A program made the translations under genes and the position numbers. Under the pieces are notes generated by a model. It was not told where the DNA came from. It worked only from the letters and a program-made list of their open reading frames with translations, and did not search any database. From Gammaproteobacteria bacterium (GTDB taxonomy: Bacteria; Pseudomonadota; Gammaproteobacteria; UBA6429; Thiohalophilaceae), in contig JAADGZ010000288.1 in NCBI GenBank assembly GCA_013152045.1, forward strand, positions 1 to 5,621: a DNA stretch of 5,621 nucleotides. Reading direction: 5' to 3'. Position 1 is the first letter of the stretch. The number at the start of each line of letters is the position of its first letter. This document shows positions 1 through 5,388 of the stretch, piece by piece.

Positions 1-450
1 GGTGAAAATCAGCCGCCCGCCGGGCTTGAGTACGCGCCGCCATTCTTTCAGCGCGCCGAGCATATCGGGCAGAAAGAACAGGCCAAAGGCTCAGATCACC
101 GCGTCAAAGTAGGCACTTTTAAAATCCAGTTTGGTCGCGTCCATGAGATGAAAATCGACATTACTCAGACCGTTCATGCGCAGGTTGTGTTCGGCGCGAT
201 CGAGCATATTTTCCGCCAGGTCGATGGCCTGCACCCGGCCCTGCGGGCCGACCATTTGCGCCGCTGCAATCAGGGCCGCGCCGGTGCCGGTGGCAACGTC
301 CAGCACTTTTTGGCCACGTTTCAGTTGCAGGTGCATACTGATGCGGTCACCACAGAAGGGAAAGAAACGCAGCGATGGGTTGTCATAGCCCGCCGCGACC
401 TGTTCGAAAACTTCGATAGTTTCAGAAATCTGTTGTTCAGTTTTATTCAT
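1..450 (-). CDS. SAM-dependent methyltransferase (UbiE/Methyltransf_11-like), 3' end outside window, in-frame TGA = candidate selenoprotein
   Basis: Class I (Rossmann-fold) methyltransferase that would move a methyl group from S-adenosylmethionine to an unknown acceptor. Visible motifs are an N-terminal helix ending in VAAGYD (residues 18-23), motif I VLDVATGTGA (49-58) for SAM binding, acidic D77 of motif II, D104 in the DAT segment, motif IV FDAVI (115-119), and the post-motif RVLKPGG (139-145). At codon 120 (bases 93-91) the frame has TGA; it then continues for 30 codons to the window edge with intact family sequence (AFGLFFLPD, then RVLKPGG). In this family the codon-120 position is normally Cys, in contexts such as FDAVVCxFGLxFFPD. 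Reading TGA as selenocysteine gives one continuous protein with no frame shift. If TGA is a true stop, the product is 119 residues and lacks the second half of the fold. The ATG at 450 gives the usual family N-terminus but has no clear Shine-Dalgarno. The family call is secure, the substrate unknown, the recoding inferred. Confidence 0.82.
41..80 (-). promoter_or_regulatory. Candidate bacterial SECIS-like stem-loop downstream of the TGA
   Basis: In the transcript, bases 80-72 (UGUUCUUUC) pair with 49-41 (GAAAGAAUG): seven Watson-Crick pairs plus two G-U pairs. A U-U mismatch (71/50) follows, then pairs 70-51 and 69-52, a three-base bulge (55-53), and a CCGA/UCGG stem (68-65 with 59-56) closed by the loop UAUGC (64-60). 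The helix starts 10 nt after the TGA and the loop 26 nt after it, a distance suited to bacterial SECIS elements, which lie inside the coding sequence. The weak point is the loop: bacterial elements usually have a G among the first loop bases, and here the only G is fourth. The segment also encodes conserved residues, so part of the pairing may be chance. Confidence 0.35.
91..93 (-). other. In-frame TGA at a conserved Cys position: candidate selenocysteine codon
   Basis: On the minus strand the codon between ATC (Ile119) and GCC (Ala121) is TGA. Both flanks are conserved methyltransferase sequence in the same frame, so nothing is inserted or deleted. TGA differs by one base from the Cys codons TGC and TGT, and Cys is the usual residue here, which is the classic TGA/Cys signature of selenoproteins. 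Reassignment of TGA to Trp is unlikely because mutH in this window ends in TGA. A nonsense mutation or a base-call error cannot be excluded. Confidence 0.55.
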
Positions 451-458
451 GAAATCGG

Positions 459-464
459 ATTATA
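459..464 (-). promoter_or_regulatory. Perfect TATAAT -10 box immediately upstream of the methyltransferase ATG
   Basis: The minus strand reads TATAAT at 464-459, eight bases before the ATG (450-448). Transcription would start at about 452-450, giving a leaderless or nearly leaderless mRNA, which agrees with the lack of a Shine-Dalgarno before this ATG. No good -35 hexamer lies at 16-18 bp; CCGACA at 492-487 is 22 bp away. The box may therefore be chance in an AT-rich stretch. Confidence 0.3.
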
Positions 465-508
465 CTGAATTATTTGCCCGGTAGCCTGTCGGATTTGATG
501 ATCGTTGT

Positions 509-545
509 GAGGCGCTAGACAAATTGTACAATGCGCTAGCGCCTC
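509..545. promoter_or_regulatory. Nested inverted repeat in the divergent intergenic region, possible operator
   Basis: GAGGCGCTAG (509-518) and CTAGCGCCTC (536-545) form a perfect 10-bp inverted repeat. Nearly concentric within its 17-bp spacer is a perfect 10-bp palindrome, ATTGTACAAT (523-532). The right arm also forms a palindrome of its own, GCGCTAGCGC (533-542). No T-run follows on either strand and the flanking genes diverge, so a terminator is unlikely. The position between two divergent starts suits a regulator-binding site acting on one or both genes. No known regulator consensus is recognised. Confidence 0.45.
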
Positions 546-611
546 TCTGGTAAGCAGTTTTATCACCCTTCACTTATTAGGGGGTAAGGGCTTTTATGTC
601 ACTATAAATTC

Positions 612-615
612 GGAG
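612..615 (+). promoter_or_regulatory. Ribosome binding site (GGAG) that fixes the start at 625
   Basis: GGAG lies nine bases before the ATG at 625. Several other in-frame ATGs follow closely (634, 637, 640, 655, 664, 673), but none has a better-spaced Shine-Dalgarno, so this site favours the first ATG. Confidence 0.6.
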
Positions 616-624
616 AAAGAAACT

Positions 625-2136
625 ATGCAGGATATGATGATGTCCGGAATACTGATGTCGGCGATGGATGTGATGTCGCTGTTTTTCATTTCGCTTATTG
701 GAATTATAGTCCTGGTAGTTGCAGTTATTTTTGTGATCGATATCAGCCAGACGCGACATGCTATCCGGCGTAATTATCCTGTTATTGGTCGCTTTCGTTA
801 TCTGTTTGAACATCTTGGAGAATTTTTCCGGCAGTATTTTTTTGCCATGGACCGGGAAGAATTACCCTTCAATCGAGCATTGCGCAGCTGGGTTTACCGG
901 GCCGCAAAAGATCTAAGCAATACCCGCGCCTTCGGTTCTACTCGGGATTTGACCGAGCCAGGCAGCGTGATTTTCGTCAATTGCACCTTCCCCAAACTGG
1001 AACAAGATGCGGTTATGCCGCAGCCGCTTGTTATCGGTCCTGATTGTGAACAGCCTTATGAAACCGATTCGCTGGTAAATGTTTCCGGCATGAGTTACGG
1101 CGCGCTGTCGCGCCCGGCGGTACTGGCATTATCACGAGGTGCTTACAGGGCAGGTTGCTGGATGAATACTGGCGAAGGGGGCTTATCAGCCTGGCATCTG
1201 GAGGGGGGAGCGGATCTGGTGTTTCAGATCGGCACGGCAAAATACGGAGTGCGAGATCAGGCCGGGCAGCTGGACGATGAGAAGTTACGCGAGGTGGCGG
1301 CGCATCCGCAGGTGCGCATGTTCGAAATCAAGCTTAGCCAGGGAGCCAAGCCAGGCAAGGGCGGTATGTTGCCTGCCGCCAAGGTCACCCAAGAAATTGC
1401 GCAGATCCGCGGTATCCCTCCGTTTAAGGATTCCATTAGCCCCAACCGTCATCCTGATATCAGTTCGGTAGAAGAGCTTATCGATATGATTCAGCGCGTG
1501 CGCCGCGTCACGGGTAAACCAGTGGGCTTCAAGCTGGTGCTGGGCGGTTGTGGTCATCTCGATATACTGCTTCAGTTGATTGCTAAAAAAGGCCTTGAGT
1601 ATGCGCCGGATTTTATCACCATAGACGGTGCCGAGGGTGGCAGTGGCGCGGCACCCATGCCGTTGATGGACAACGTGGGTTTGCCCCTGCATGAAAGCCT
1701 GCCTCTGTTGGTGGACAAGCTCAATCAATATGGTTTGCGCGAACGCATTCGGGTGATTGCCTCTGGCAAGCTGATAGCGCCAGGCAGTGTGGCCTGGGCT
1801 TTATGCGTGGGCGCCGACTTTGTCACCAGCGCGCGCGGGTTCCTGTTTGCCTTAGGTTGCATCCAGGCCATGCAGTGTAATCGCAATACTTGCCCAACCG
1901 GTATTACGACCCATAACCCACGTTTGCAAAAAGGTTTGAATCCTGAAGATAAGGCTTTGCGGGTGAAAAATTATGTGCACAATTTGGTGCATGAAGTGGG
2001 TTTGATCGCGCACTCCTGTGGTGTGAGTGAGCCTCGGGAACTACGCCGTCAGCATGCGCGAATTATCAGTCATGAGGGTTTGTCAGTACCGATGGAGAAA
2101 GTCTATCCAGAAACAAAACCACCCTTGGCAAGTTAA
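625..2136 (+). CDS. Membrane-anchored FMN-binding glutamate synthase-domain protein (GltB central-domain family)
   Basis: 503 residues. The core matches the FMN/iron-sulfur domain of glutamate synthase large subunits: VSGMSYGALS (153-162), NTGEGG (181-186), KLSQGAKPGKGG (236-247), SPNRHPDISS (272-281), DGAEGGSGAAP (334-344), ASGKL (379-383), and a Cys cluster C412-x5-C418-x4-C423 followed by PTG, the usual 3Fe-4S ligand pattern. It lacks both the N-terminal glutamine amidotransferase domain and the C-terminal GXGXG domain of true GltB, so it should not use glutamine by itself; this stand-alone family is an oxidoreductase of unsettled substrate. Residues 18-40 form one strongly hydrophobic helix followed by a basic segment (RHAIRR), indicating a membrane anchor with the catalytic domain in the cytoplasm. 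The first 17 residues hold seven Met. The gene diverges from the methyltransferase and converges with the HDOD gene 22 bp downstream. Domain call secure; physiological role unknown. Confidence 0.9.
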   Translation: MQDMMMSGILMSAMDVMSLFFISLIGIIVLVVAVIFVIDISQTRHAIRRNYPVIGRFRYLFEHLGEFFRQYFFAMDREELPFNRALRSWVYRAAKDLSNTRAFGSTRDLTEPGSVIFVNCTFPKLEQDAVMPQPLVIGPDCEQPYETDSLVNVSGMSYGALSRPAVLALSRGAYRAGCWMNTGEGGLSAWHLEGGADLVFQIGTAKYGVRDQAGQLDDEKLREVAAHPQVRMFEIKLSQGAKPGKGGMLPAAKVTQEIAQIRGIPPFKDSISPNRHPDISSVEELIDMIQRVRRVTGKPVGFKLVLGGCGHLDILLQLIAKKGLEYAPDFITIDGAEGGSGAAPMPLMDNVGLPLHESLPLLVDKLNQYGLRERIRVIASGKLIAPGSVAWALCVGADFVTSARGFLFALGCIQAMQCNRNTCPTGITTHNPRLQKGLNPEDKALRVKNYVHNLVHEVGLIAHSCGVSEPRELRRQHARIISHEGLSVPMEKVYPETKPPLAS

Positions 2137-2158
2137 TAGTTGTAACCCGTTGTAGTCG

Positions 2159-3589
2159 TTATTTTTGCTGGCTGATATGCTCGATAGAGAGACAGGCCTG
2201 CTGGCCAAAGTGGCGGAAGCCAGAAAAAATATCAGTGCTAAGCGGGCGTTGGCTGGGCTGACGATCTGCGTAGAACAGGCCTACCGGTGATTGTCTGATC
2301 ATGATGGGAAAGATCAGAAAGGCTTCGCTGGCCAGGGCCGTGCGTATTTCATCGCTGATCTGCGCGGCCTGTTCGCCGCTTTGACTATTGCGGATCCACT
2401 GTGCCTGACCTGTGCGAAAGGCTTCGCTAAACAGGTTCGATTGTTTCAGTGAAAAATGGAAACGCTGAATAAACTTTTCATTGTCTTCGCCAATGGCAAA
2501 TTTTCCATTGAGCATAGTTTTATCCGGACTCAACAGAGCGAACAGCACCCGATCCAGTCCTACGCCGCGGTAAAGGCCTTCGAGCACCAGTTCCAGAATC
2601 GTGTTGGCCGAAGGTCGGCTTTCCAGGGTGCTGGTGAGATCCTGCAGAATATTTAGTTGCAGCACGGGATCAGGCAATGGGTATTTTTCGATGCTTTTGG
2701 GTTCTTCGCTAACCACGGCAGCATCGCCGTTGGGCAGAGGCAGATGGGGAATAATTTCTACTGCGCCGTATTGCTGGGCAAACTCAGCGGCTTCCAACAC
2801 GTTGTTGCGTAGTAGATTGAGTGTTTTATCCTCGTTCTGTTTTAGATGCCGAGCAATTTGTTTAACTGCCTGCATACCTTCCGGATTATTCCACTGCGGA
2901 TTGATACTGTCAGCCAGGTTTTTGCTGAGCACGATATCCTGGATGCGCGGGGTTTTCAGGCCGGGATTATTAATGGCGCTGTGAAGTAAATCGCAGAGAT
3001 GCCAGTCATGAGTCAGGCCGACGGTGAGCTGATCAAAGGTAAAGCCCAGCATTTCCTTTTCTGCCATAGCGGGTTTGAAACCATGCTTGTCAATCAAGGT
3101 CTGAATCTGCAGGCCCTTATCTTCATCGACGCACCAGAAAGCCATTGCGCCAAGATGGTAGAGCAGGGCGGCGATAAAAACTTCTTCCGGCGCATCGTCA
3201 CCGCGTTTTTCCGCCAACATGCGCGCCAGGGTGGCGCCGTGGAAAGAACGCGCCATGAGCTTCAATACATGCTTGCGTGAGCGGCTTTTGAGAATGGCAT
3301 CGATAACGGCTAGCGAGAGGCTGAGATCGCGAATCAGATTGAAGCCGATATAAACAATGGCGCGGCTGACTGTGTTGATGGCGGTGCGCGACGGGTTATA
3401 GATCACGCTGTTGGATATGCGCAGAATGCGTGCGGTCAGGCTGGTATCGCGAAGAATGATCTGCGCCAGTTGCGCGGTGGATATATCATCGTCTTTGACA
3501 CCGTCGGCAATCGCCAGTGCGGTGTATTTGAAAATAGGAATTTCATGTTCACTGATATGTTTGACCCAGTATTTTAGATCTTTGGCCAT
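2159..3589 (-). CDS. HDOD domain protein with C-terminal GAF-like sensor domain
   Basis: 476 residues, cytoplasmic, no signal peptide or membrane helix. The N-terminal part (about 10-205) is an HDOD domain, a degenerate relative of HD phosphohydrolases found in bacterial signalling proteins. It shows the typical IPIF start (17-20), the helix LRDTSLTARILRISNS (46-61), and ALLYHLGAMAFW (141-152). The HD metal ligands are not evident, so enzymatic activity is not predicted. After a Pro-rich linker (about 280-310), residues 315-470 look like a GAF domain: a leading helix, GLDRVLFALLSPD (344-356), and the FLIFPIMIRQSPVGLFYAD segment (424-442). AAGGA-type pairing is given by AAGGA at 3603-3599, nine bases before the ATG, which supports this start. 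It lies 27 bp downstream of mutH on the same strand and is probably cotranscribed with it. HDOD proteins usually act in signalling or regulation; the ligand and partner here are unknown. Confidence 0.85.
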   Translation of the reverse strand: MAKDLKYWVKHISEHEIPIFKYTALAIADGVKDDDISTAQLAQIILRDTSLTARILRISNSVIYNPSRTAINTVSRAIVYIGFNLIRDLSLSLAVIDAILKSRSRKHVLKLMARSFHGATLARMLAEKRGDDAPEEVFIAALLYHLGAMAFWCVDEDKGLQIQTLIDKHGFKPAMAEKEMLGFTFDQLTVGLTHDWHLCDLLHSAINNPGLKTPRIQDIVLSKNLADSINPQWNNPEGMQAVKQIARHLKQNEDKTLNLLRNNVLEAAEFAQQYGAVEIIPHLPLPNGDAAVVSEEPKSIEKYPLPDPVLQLNILQDLTSTLESRPSANTILELVLEGLYRGVGLDRVLFALLSPDKTMLNGKFAIGEDNEKFIQRFHFSLKQSNLFSEAFRTGQAQWIRNSQSGEQAAQISDEIRTALASEAFLIFPIMIRQSPVGLFYADRQPSQRPLSTDIFSGFRHFGQQACLSIEHISQQK

Positions 3590-3598
3590 GTGTGTGAG

Positions 3599-3603
3599 TC
3601 CTT
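3599..3603 (-). promoter_or_regulatory. Ribosome binding site (AAGGA) of the HDOD gene
   Basis: The minus strand reads AAGGA at 3603-3599 with a nine-base spacer to the ATG at 3589. It sits in the 27-bp gap after mutH, which fits translation from a shared transcript. Confidence 0.55.
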
Positions 3604-3616
3604 CATCTGTTATGAA

Positions 3617-4315
3617 TCAAGTATAGACGGCGTAATGCTGTTGCAAAATAGCGCGGGTAAACCCAGTGCGTAAATAAAATCCTCGCGGCAGGGTTTGTGC
3701 CGGTGCGCCGTCACTGCCGCAGGTTGAGCTAAGCACTTTTGAATGTGCGGCTTTAGGGCGGATTTGCAGCACCTCACCGTCACGGGCTGAGATAGTTTCC
3801 AGCTGTCCCAGGCAGATCCTGTCCATATGTTCTTCCCAGTCCTGTTTCAGCATCGCCTCCTGTTCGGCGTCCGGACTCCAGAGCAGAGCCGTGCCGATAC
3901 GCCGTTGAGCAAAAATAATATGGGGATCTGCCTCCAGTGGCACCCACAGTACCCGTTGCAGTTTCAGGCGCACCCAGGAGGTTTCCCAGCGCAGGTGGCG
4001 GTTGTCTTTCAACGGTACACTGCAGACATAGGTGGATTCTTTCGGCTGACCGCCAGCGTTTAGCGGCAAAGTTTTGAGTTCAACACTAATATAAGTGAAA
4101 TCCGGCTCTGGCCGCGAACCGGCGCTGGCACCCAGAAATTGTTCCAGCAGCTGCCCCACCCAGCCCTTGCCGGACTGGGCTGAGGCAGGCAAAGGTTGAC
4201 GAGCAATGGTTGCCAGCTCGCCCAGGGTCAACCCGGCTAGCCCCTGCGCCCGCGCCAGCAGTTCTGTTTCACTTTGAGGTGGCGGAGCGGGGAAATGAAT
4301 CGAAGGCGTGGTCAT
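3617..4315 (-). CDS. mutH: DNA mismatch repair endonuclease MutH
   Basis: 232 residues, close to the 229 of E. coli MutH. MutH nicks the unmethylated strand at hemimethylated GATC sites after activation by MutS and MutL, marking the new strand for repair. The catalytic residues are all present at a constant +2 offset from E. coli: E58 in KGWVGQLLEQFLG, D72 in PEPDF, E79 and K81 in VELKT, and K118 in RLKLQRVLW, corresponding to E56, D70, E77, K79 and K116. The enzyme should therefore be active. The start at 4315 has only a weak GAG-type ribosome site but gives the expected length. The gene ends in TGA (3619-3617), which shows that TGA works as a stop in this genome. It is followed 27 bp later by the HDOD gene on the same strand. 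MutH implies Dam-directed repair and a gammaproteobacterial host. Confidence 0.96.
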   Translation of the reverse strand: MTTPSIHFPAPPPQSETELLARAQGLAGLTLGELATIARQPLPASAQSGKGWVGQLLEQFLGASAGSRPEPDFTYISVELKTLPLNAGGQPKESTYVCSVPLKDNRHLRWETSWVRLKLQRVLWVPLEADPHIIFAQRRIGTALLWSPDAEQEAMLKQDWEEHMDRICLGQLETISARDGEVLQIRPKAAHSKVLSSTCGSDGAPAQTLPRGFYLRTGFTRAILQQHYAVYT

Positions 4316-4331
4316 AATGGCTCAGGAAAAA

Positions 4332-4360
4332 ATCTTAACGCAAAGACGCCAGGATGCAAA
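4332..4360 (-). promoter_or_regulatory. Possible sigma70-type promoter for mutH-HDOD
   Basis: On the minus strand TTTGCA (4360-4355) and TAAGAT (4337-4332) are separated by exactly 17 bp; each matches its consensus hexamer in four of six bases. Transcription would start about 10 bases before the mutH ATG. The -35 part falls in the GCAAAGA repeats, so this is a weak prediction. Confidence 0.25.
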
Positions 4361-4371
4361 GATCGCAAAGA
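4340..4371 (+). repeat. GCAAAGA repeat cluster (three copies)
   Basis: The heptamer GCAAAGA occurs at 4340-4346, 4356-4362 and 4365-4371. It resembles the degenerate CGCAAAG-type tandem repeats scattered through intergenic DNA of many proteobacteria. No coding role is seen. Confidence 0.5.
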
Positions 4372-4401
4372 ATTTAATCTCCGTTGCTTGCAGCGAAAAA
4401 C

Positions 4402-4440
4402 GGTAGGATGGGTAGAGCGAAGCGAAACCCATCAACATCA
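4402..4440 (+). repeat. Dispersed intergenic repeat of the 'WVERSET' type
   Basis: The segment contains GATGGGT (4407-4413) and ACCCATC (4427-4433) as perfect 7-bp arms around AGAGCGAAGCGAA. Translated, it gives the string VGWVERSETH, well known as a spurious peptide from a repeat found in many gammaproteobacterial genomes. It is treated here as a dispersed repeat and not as coding sequence. Confidence 0.6.
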
Positions 4441-4457
4441 GCACGGCTATAGATTAA

Positions 4458-4481
4458 TACCCCGCAGCTTGTTGCGGGGTA
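4458..4481. repeat. Perfect 9-bp hairpin (TACCCCGCA / TGCGGGGTA)
   Basis: TACCCCGCA (4458-4466) pairs fully with TGCGGGGTA (4473-4481) across a six-base loop. On the plus strand GTTTATT follows, a poor U-tract; on the minus strand AATCTATA follows. It could act as a weak terminator for moaC (minus) or be another REP-like remnant; the poor tails and the neighbouring repeats favour the latter. Confidence 0.5.
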
Positions 4482-4514
4482 GTTTATTAAAAAACCTCAC
4501 TGCTGTCCCGTTAA

Positions 4515-4541
4515 CTCCCTCTTCCCATTGGGGAGAGGGGG
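4515..4541. repeat. Long GC-rich hairpin, REP-like (CTCCCTCTTCCC / GGGGAGAGGGGG)
   Basis: Bases 4515-4526 pair with 4530-4541 over 12 positions (two of them G-T) around an ATT loop. The sequence resembles the CCCTCTCCC...GGGAGAGGG repeats common between genes in proteobacteria; the nearby CCCCCTCATCCTGGCC (4571-4586) looks like a piece of the same element. There is no T-run on either strand, so it is not a classical terminator, although it may protect or end the moaC transcript. Confidence 0.5.
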
Positions 4542-4593
4542 CTCAATTTGATAAGGGCTTGTTTTGTTTACCCCCTCATCCTGGCCTTAGATT

Positions 4594-5070
4594 TTAAGAC
4601 CGCTGCCAGTGCCCCGACTTGCCGCCTTTTTTTTCCAGCAGACCGATCCCGCCCATGAGCATGCCGCGATCCACGGCCTTGCACATATCATAAATAGTCA
4701 GCAGGGCCACCTGGGTCGCAGTCAGGGCTTCCATTTCCACCCCGGTCTGGCCACGGGTTTCGACGGTACACTGGCAATGAATGCGGTTTTCGGTGTCGTC
4801 GATAGTAAATTCGAGATCCACATGGGTGAGCATTAGGGGATGACACAGAGGAATGAGATCAGGCGTGCGCTTGGCCGCCATAATGCCCGCGATACGGGCG
4901 ATACCCAGCACATCGCCTTTTTTGTGGCCGCCACTGCGCACTTTTTCTAATGTGGCAGACTGCATGCTGATCCAGCCGCAGGTAACGGCTATCCTTTGAG
5001 TGCGGTCTTTGCCGCCGACATCGACCATATGTGCGTTGCCGTCCTGATTGAAATGGGTTAACTCAGTCAT
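4594..5070 (-). CDS. moaC: Cyclic pyranopterin monophosphate synthase MoaC
   Basis: 158 residues, the normal family length (about 160). MoaC converts the MoaA product 3',8-cyclo-7,8-dihydro-GTP into cyclic pyranopterin monophosphate, the first stable intermediate of molybdenum cofactor synthesis, in the cytoplasm. The N-terminus carries [14 protein letters not shown] (15-28); the active-site residues known from E. coli occur at the same numbers: K51 (HKKGD), H77 (LCHPL), E112 and E114 (GVEMEALT), D128 and K131 (YDMCKAVD). The reading frame is open further upstream to 5376, but that part runs antisense through moaD and has no MoaC features, so ATG 5070 is chosen; the ATG at 5106 is also less likely. 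The ribosome site is weak (GAAG). It diverges from moaDE, and the repeat-rich gap lies after its stop. Confidence 0.95.
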   Translation of the reverse strand: MTELTHFNQDGNAHMVDVGGKDRTQRIAVTCGWISMQSATLEKVRSGGHKKGDVLGIARIAGIMAAKRTPDLIPLCHPLMLTHVDLEFTIDDTENRIHCQCTVETRGQTGVEMEALTATQVALLTIYDMCKAVDRGMLMGGIGLLEKKGGKSGHWQRS

Positions 5071-5113
5071 TGTTTTGTCTTCAGGTTTTCCTGTCTGGGT
5101 CGTCATGATAGGC

Positions 5114-5142
5114 TTGCAGCTCCCGTTTGAGCAAATTCGAAT
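5114..5142 (+). promoter_or_regulatory. Possible promoter for moaDE
   Basis: TTGCAG (5114-5119) and TCGAAT (5137-5142) are 17 bp apart and each matches the sigma70 consensus in four of six bases; transcription would start just before moaD. The -10 lies in an 8-bp palindrome, ATTCGAAT (5135-5142). The 82-bp gap must hold promoters in both directions unless moaC is read from elsewhere. No Moco riboswitch-like structure is recognised in this short space. Confidence 0.22.
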
Positions 5143-5152
5143 CGAGTATTCT

Positions 5153-5386
5153 ATGAGTATATCCATCAAATTTTTTGCCAGCCTGCGTGAGCAACTGGGA
5201 CGGGATGATTGCGAGCTGGCAGCGGAAAGTGTGCACACCGTGGCCGAGGCCTGGTCGCAGGCAACCGATAATGCCGCCATGCCGGGTAATACTCTGATGG
5301 CGCTGAATATGGAATATGTCGATGCCGATACACCGGTATCTGATGGTGACGAGGTGGCTTTTTTCCCTCCGGTCACCGGCGGTTAA
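5153..5386 (+). CDS. moaD: Molybdopterin synthase small (sulfur carrier) subunit MoaD
   Basis: 77 residues with a ubiquitin-like fold. The C-terminal Gly-Gly (76-77, in FFPPVTGG) is the hallmark of the family: its terminus is made a thiocarboxylate and donates sulfur to cyclic pyranopterin monophosphate within the MoaD2-MoaE2 complex. The N-terminus [16 protein letters not shown] is typical, as is [10 protein letters not shown] near the end. An in-frame ATG at 5048 would add 35 residues overlapping the moaC start, without family similarity, so ATG 5153 is chosen; it has a weak GAG ribosome site six bases upstream. moaE begins two bases after the stop, which indicates one transcript and balanced synthesis of the two subunits. 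Confidence 0.95.
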   Translation: MSISIKFFASLREQLGRDDCELAAESVHTVAEAWSQATDNAAMPGNTLMALNMEYVDADTPVSDGDEVAFFPPVTGG

Positions 5387-5388
5387 AC

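Larger units (their letters stand above)
4316..4593. other. Gene-free region made of repeat remnants
   Basis: These 278 bases separate mutH and moaC, both on the minus strand. An open frame crosses the region on the plus strand, but its translation is that of the repeats and it has no recognisable product. Besides the repeats listed and a possible mutH promoter near the left edge, nothing else is seen. Confidence 0.7.

Noticed and set aside
91..93. TGA read as Trp (genetic code 4)
   Set aside because: mutH ends naturally at TGA, Trp is encoded by TGG throughout, all other genes are free of internal TGA, and the expected residue here is Cys.
91..450. A complete 119-residue short methyltransferase ending at TGA
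   Set aside because: It would stop after motif IV and lose the rest of the Rossmann fold, while clear family sequence continues in the same frame. Read-through or a recent lesion explains the data better.
148..468. Plus-strand open frames across the methyltransferase
   Set aside because: They run antisense to a recognised protein, show no family features, and have composition typical of a shadow frame.
509..545. Rho-independent terminator between the first two genes
   Set aside because: The flanking genes diverge, so no transcript should end here, and no T-run follows the stem on either strand.
566..590. CCCTT/AAGGG hairpin before the FMN protein gene as a riboswitch or attenuator
   Set aside because: Only five pairs with a 15-base loop; no known riboswitch core is recognisable, so chance is likely.
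4340..4371. CRISPR-like spaced repeats
   Set aside because: The units are only seven bases with uneven spacing (16 and 9 bases), and there are no longer repeats, unique spacers or cas genes.
4274..4597. 107-residue plus-strand frame in the mutH-moaC gap
   Set aside because: It is a translation of dispersed repeats (the WVERSET string) and overlaps the start of mutH in antisense; no ribosome site or conserved domain is seen.
5071..5376. N-terminal extension of MoaC to a 260-residue protein
   Set aside because: The added part is antisense to moaD, is rich in Ser and Ala without any motif, and the family start is at 5070.
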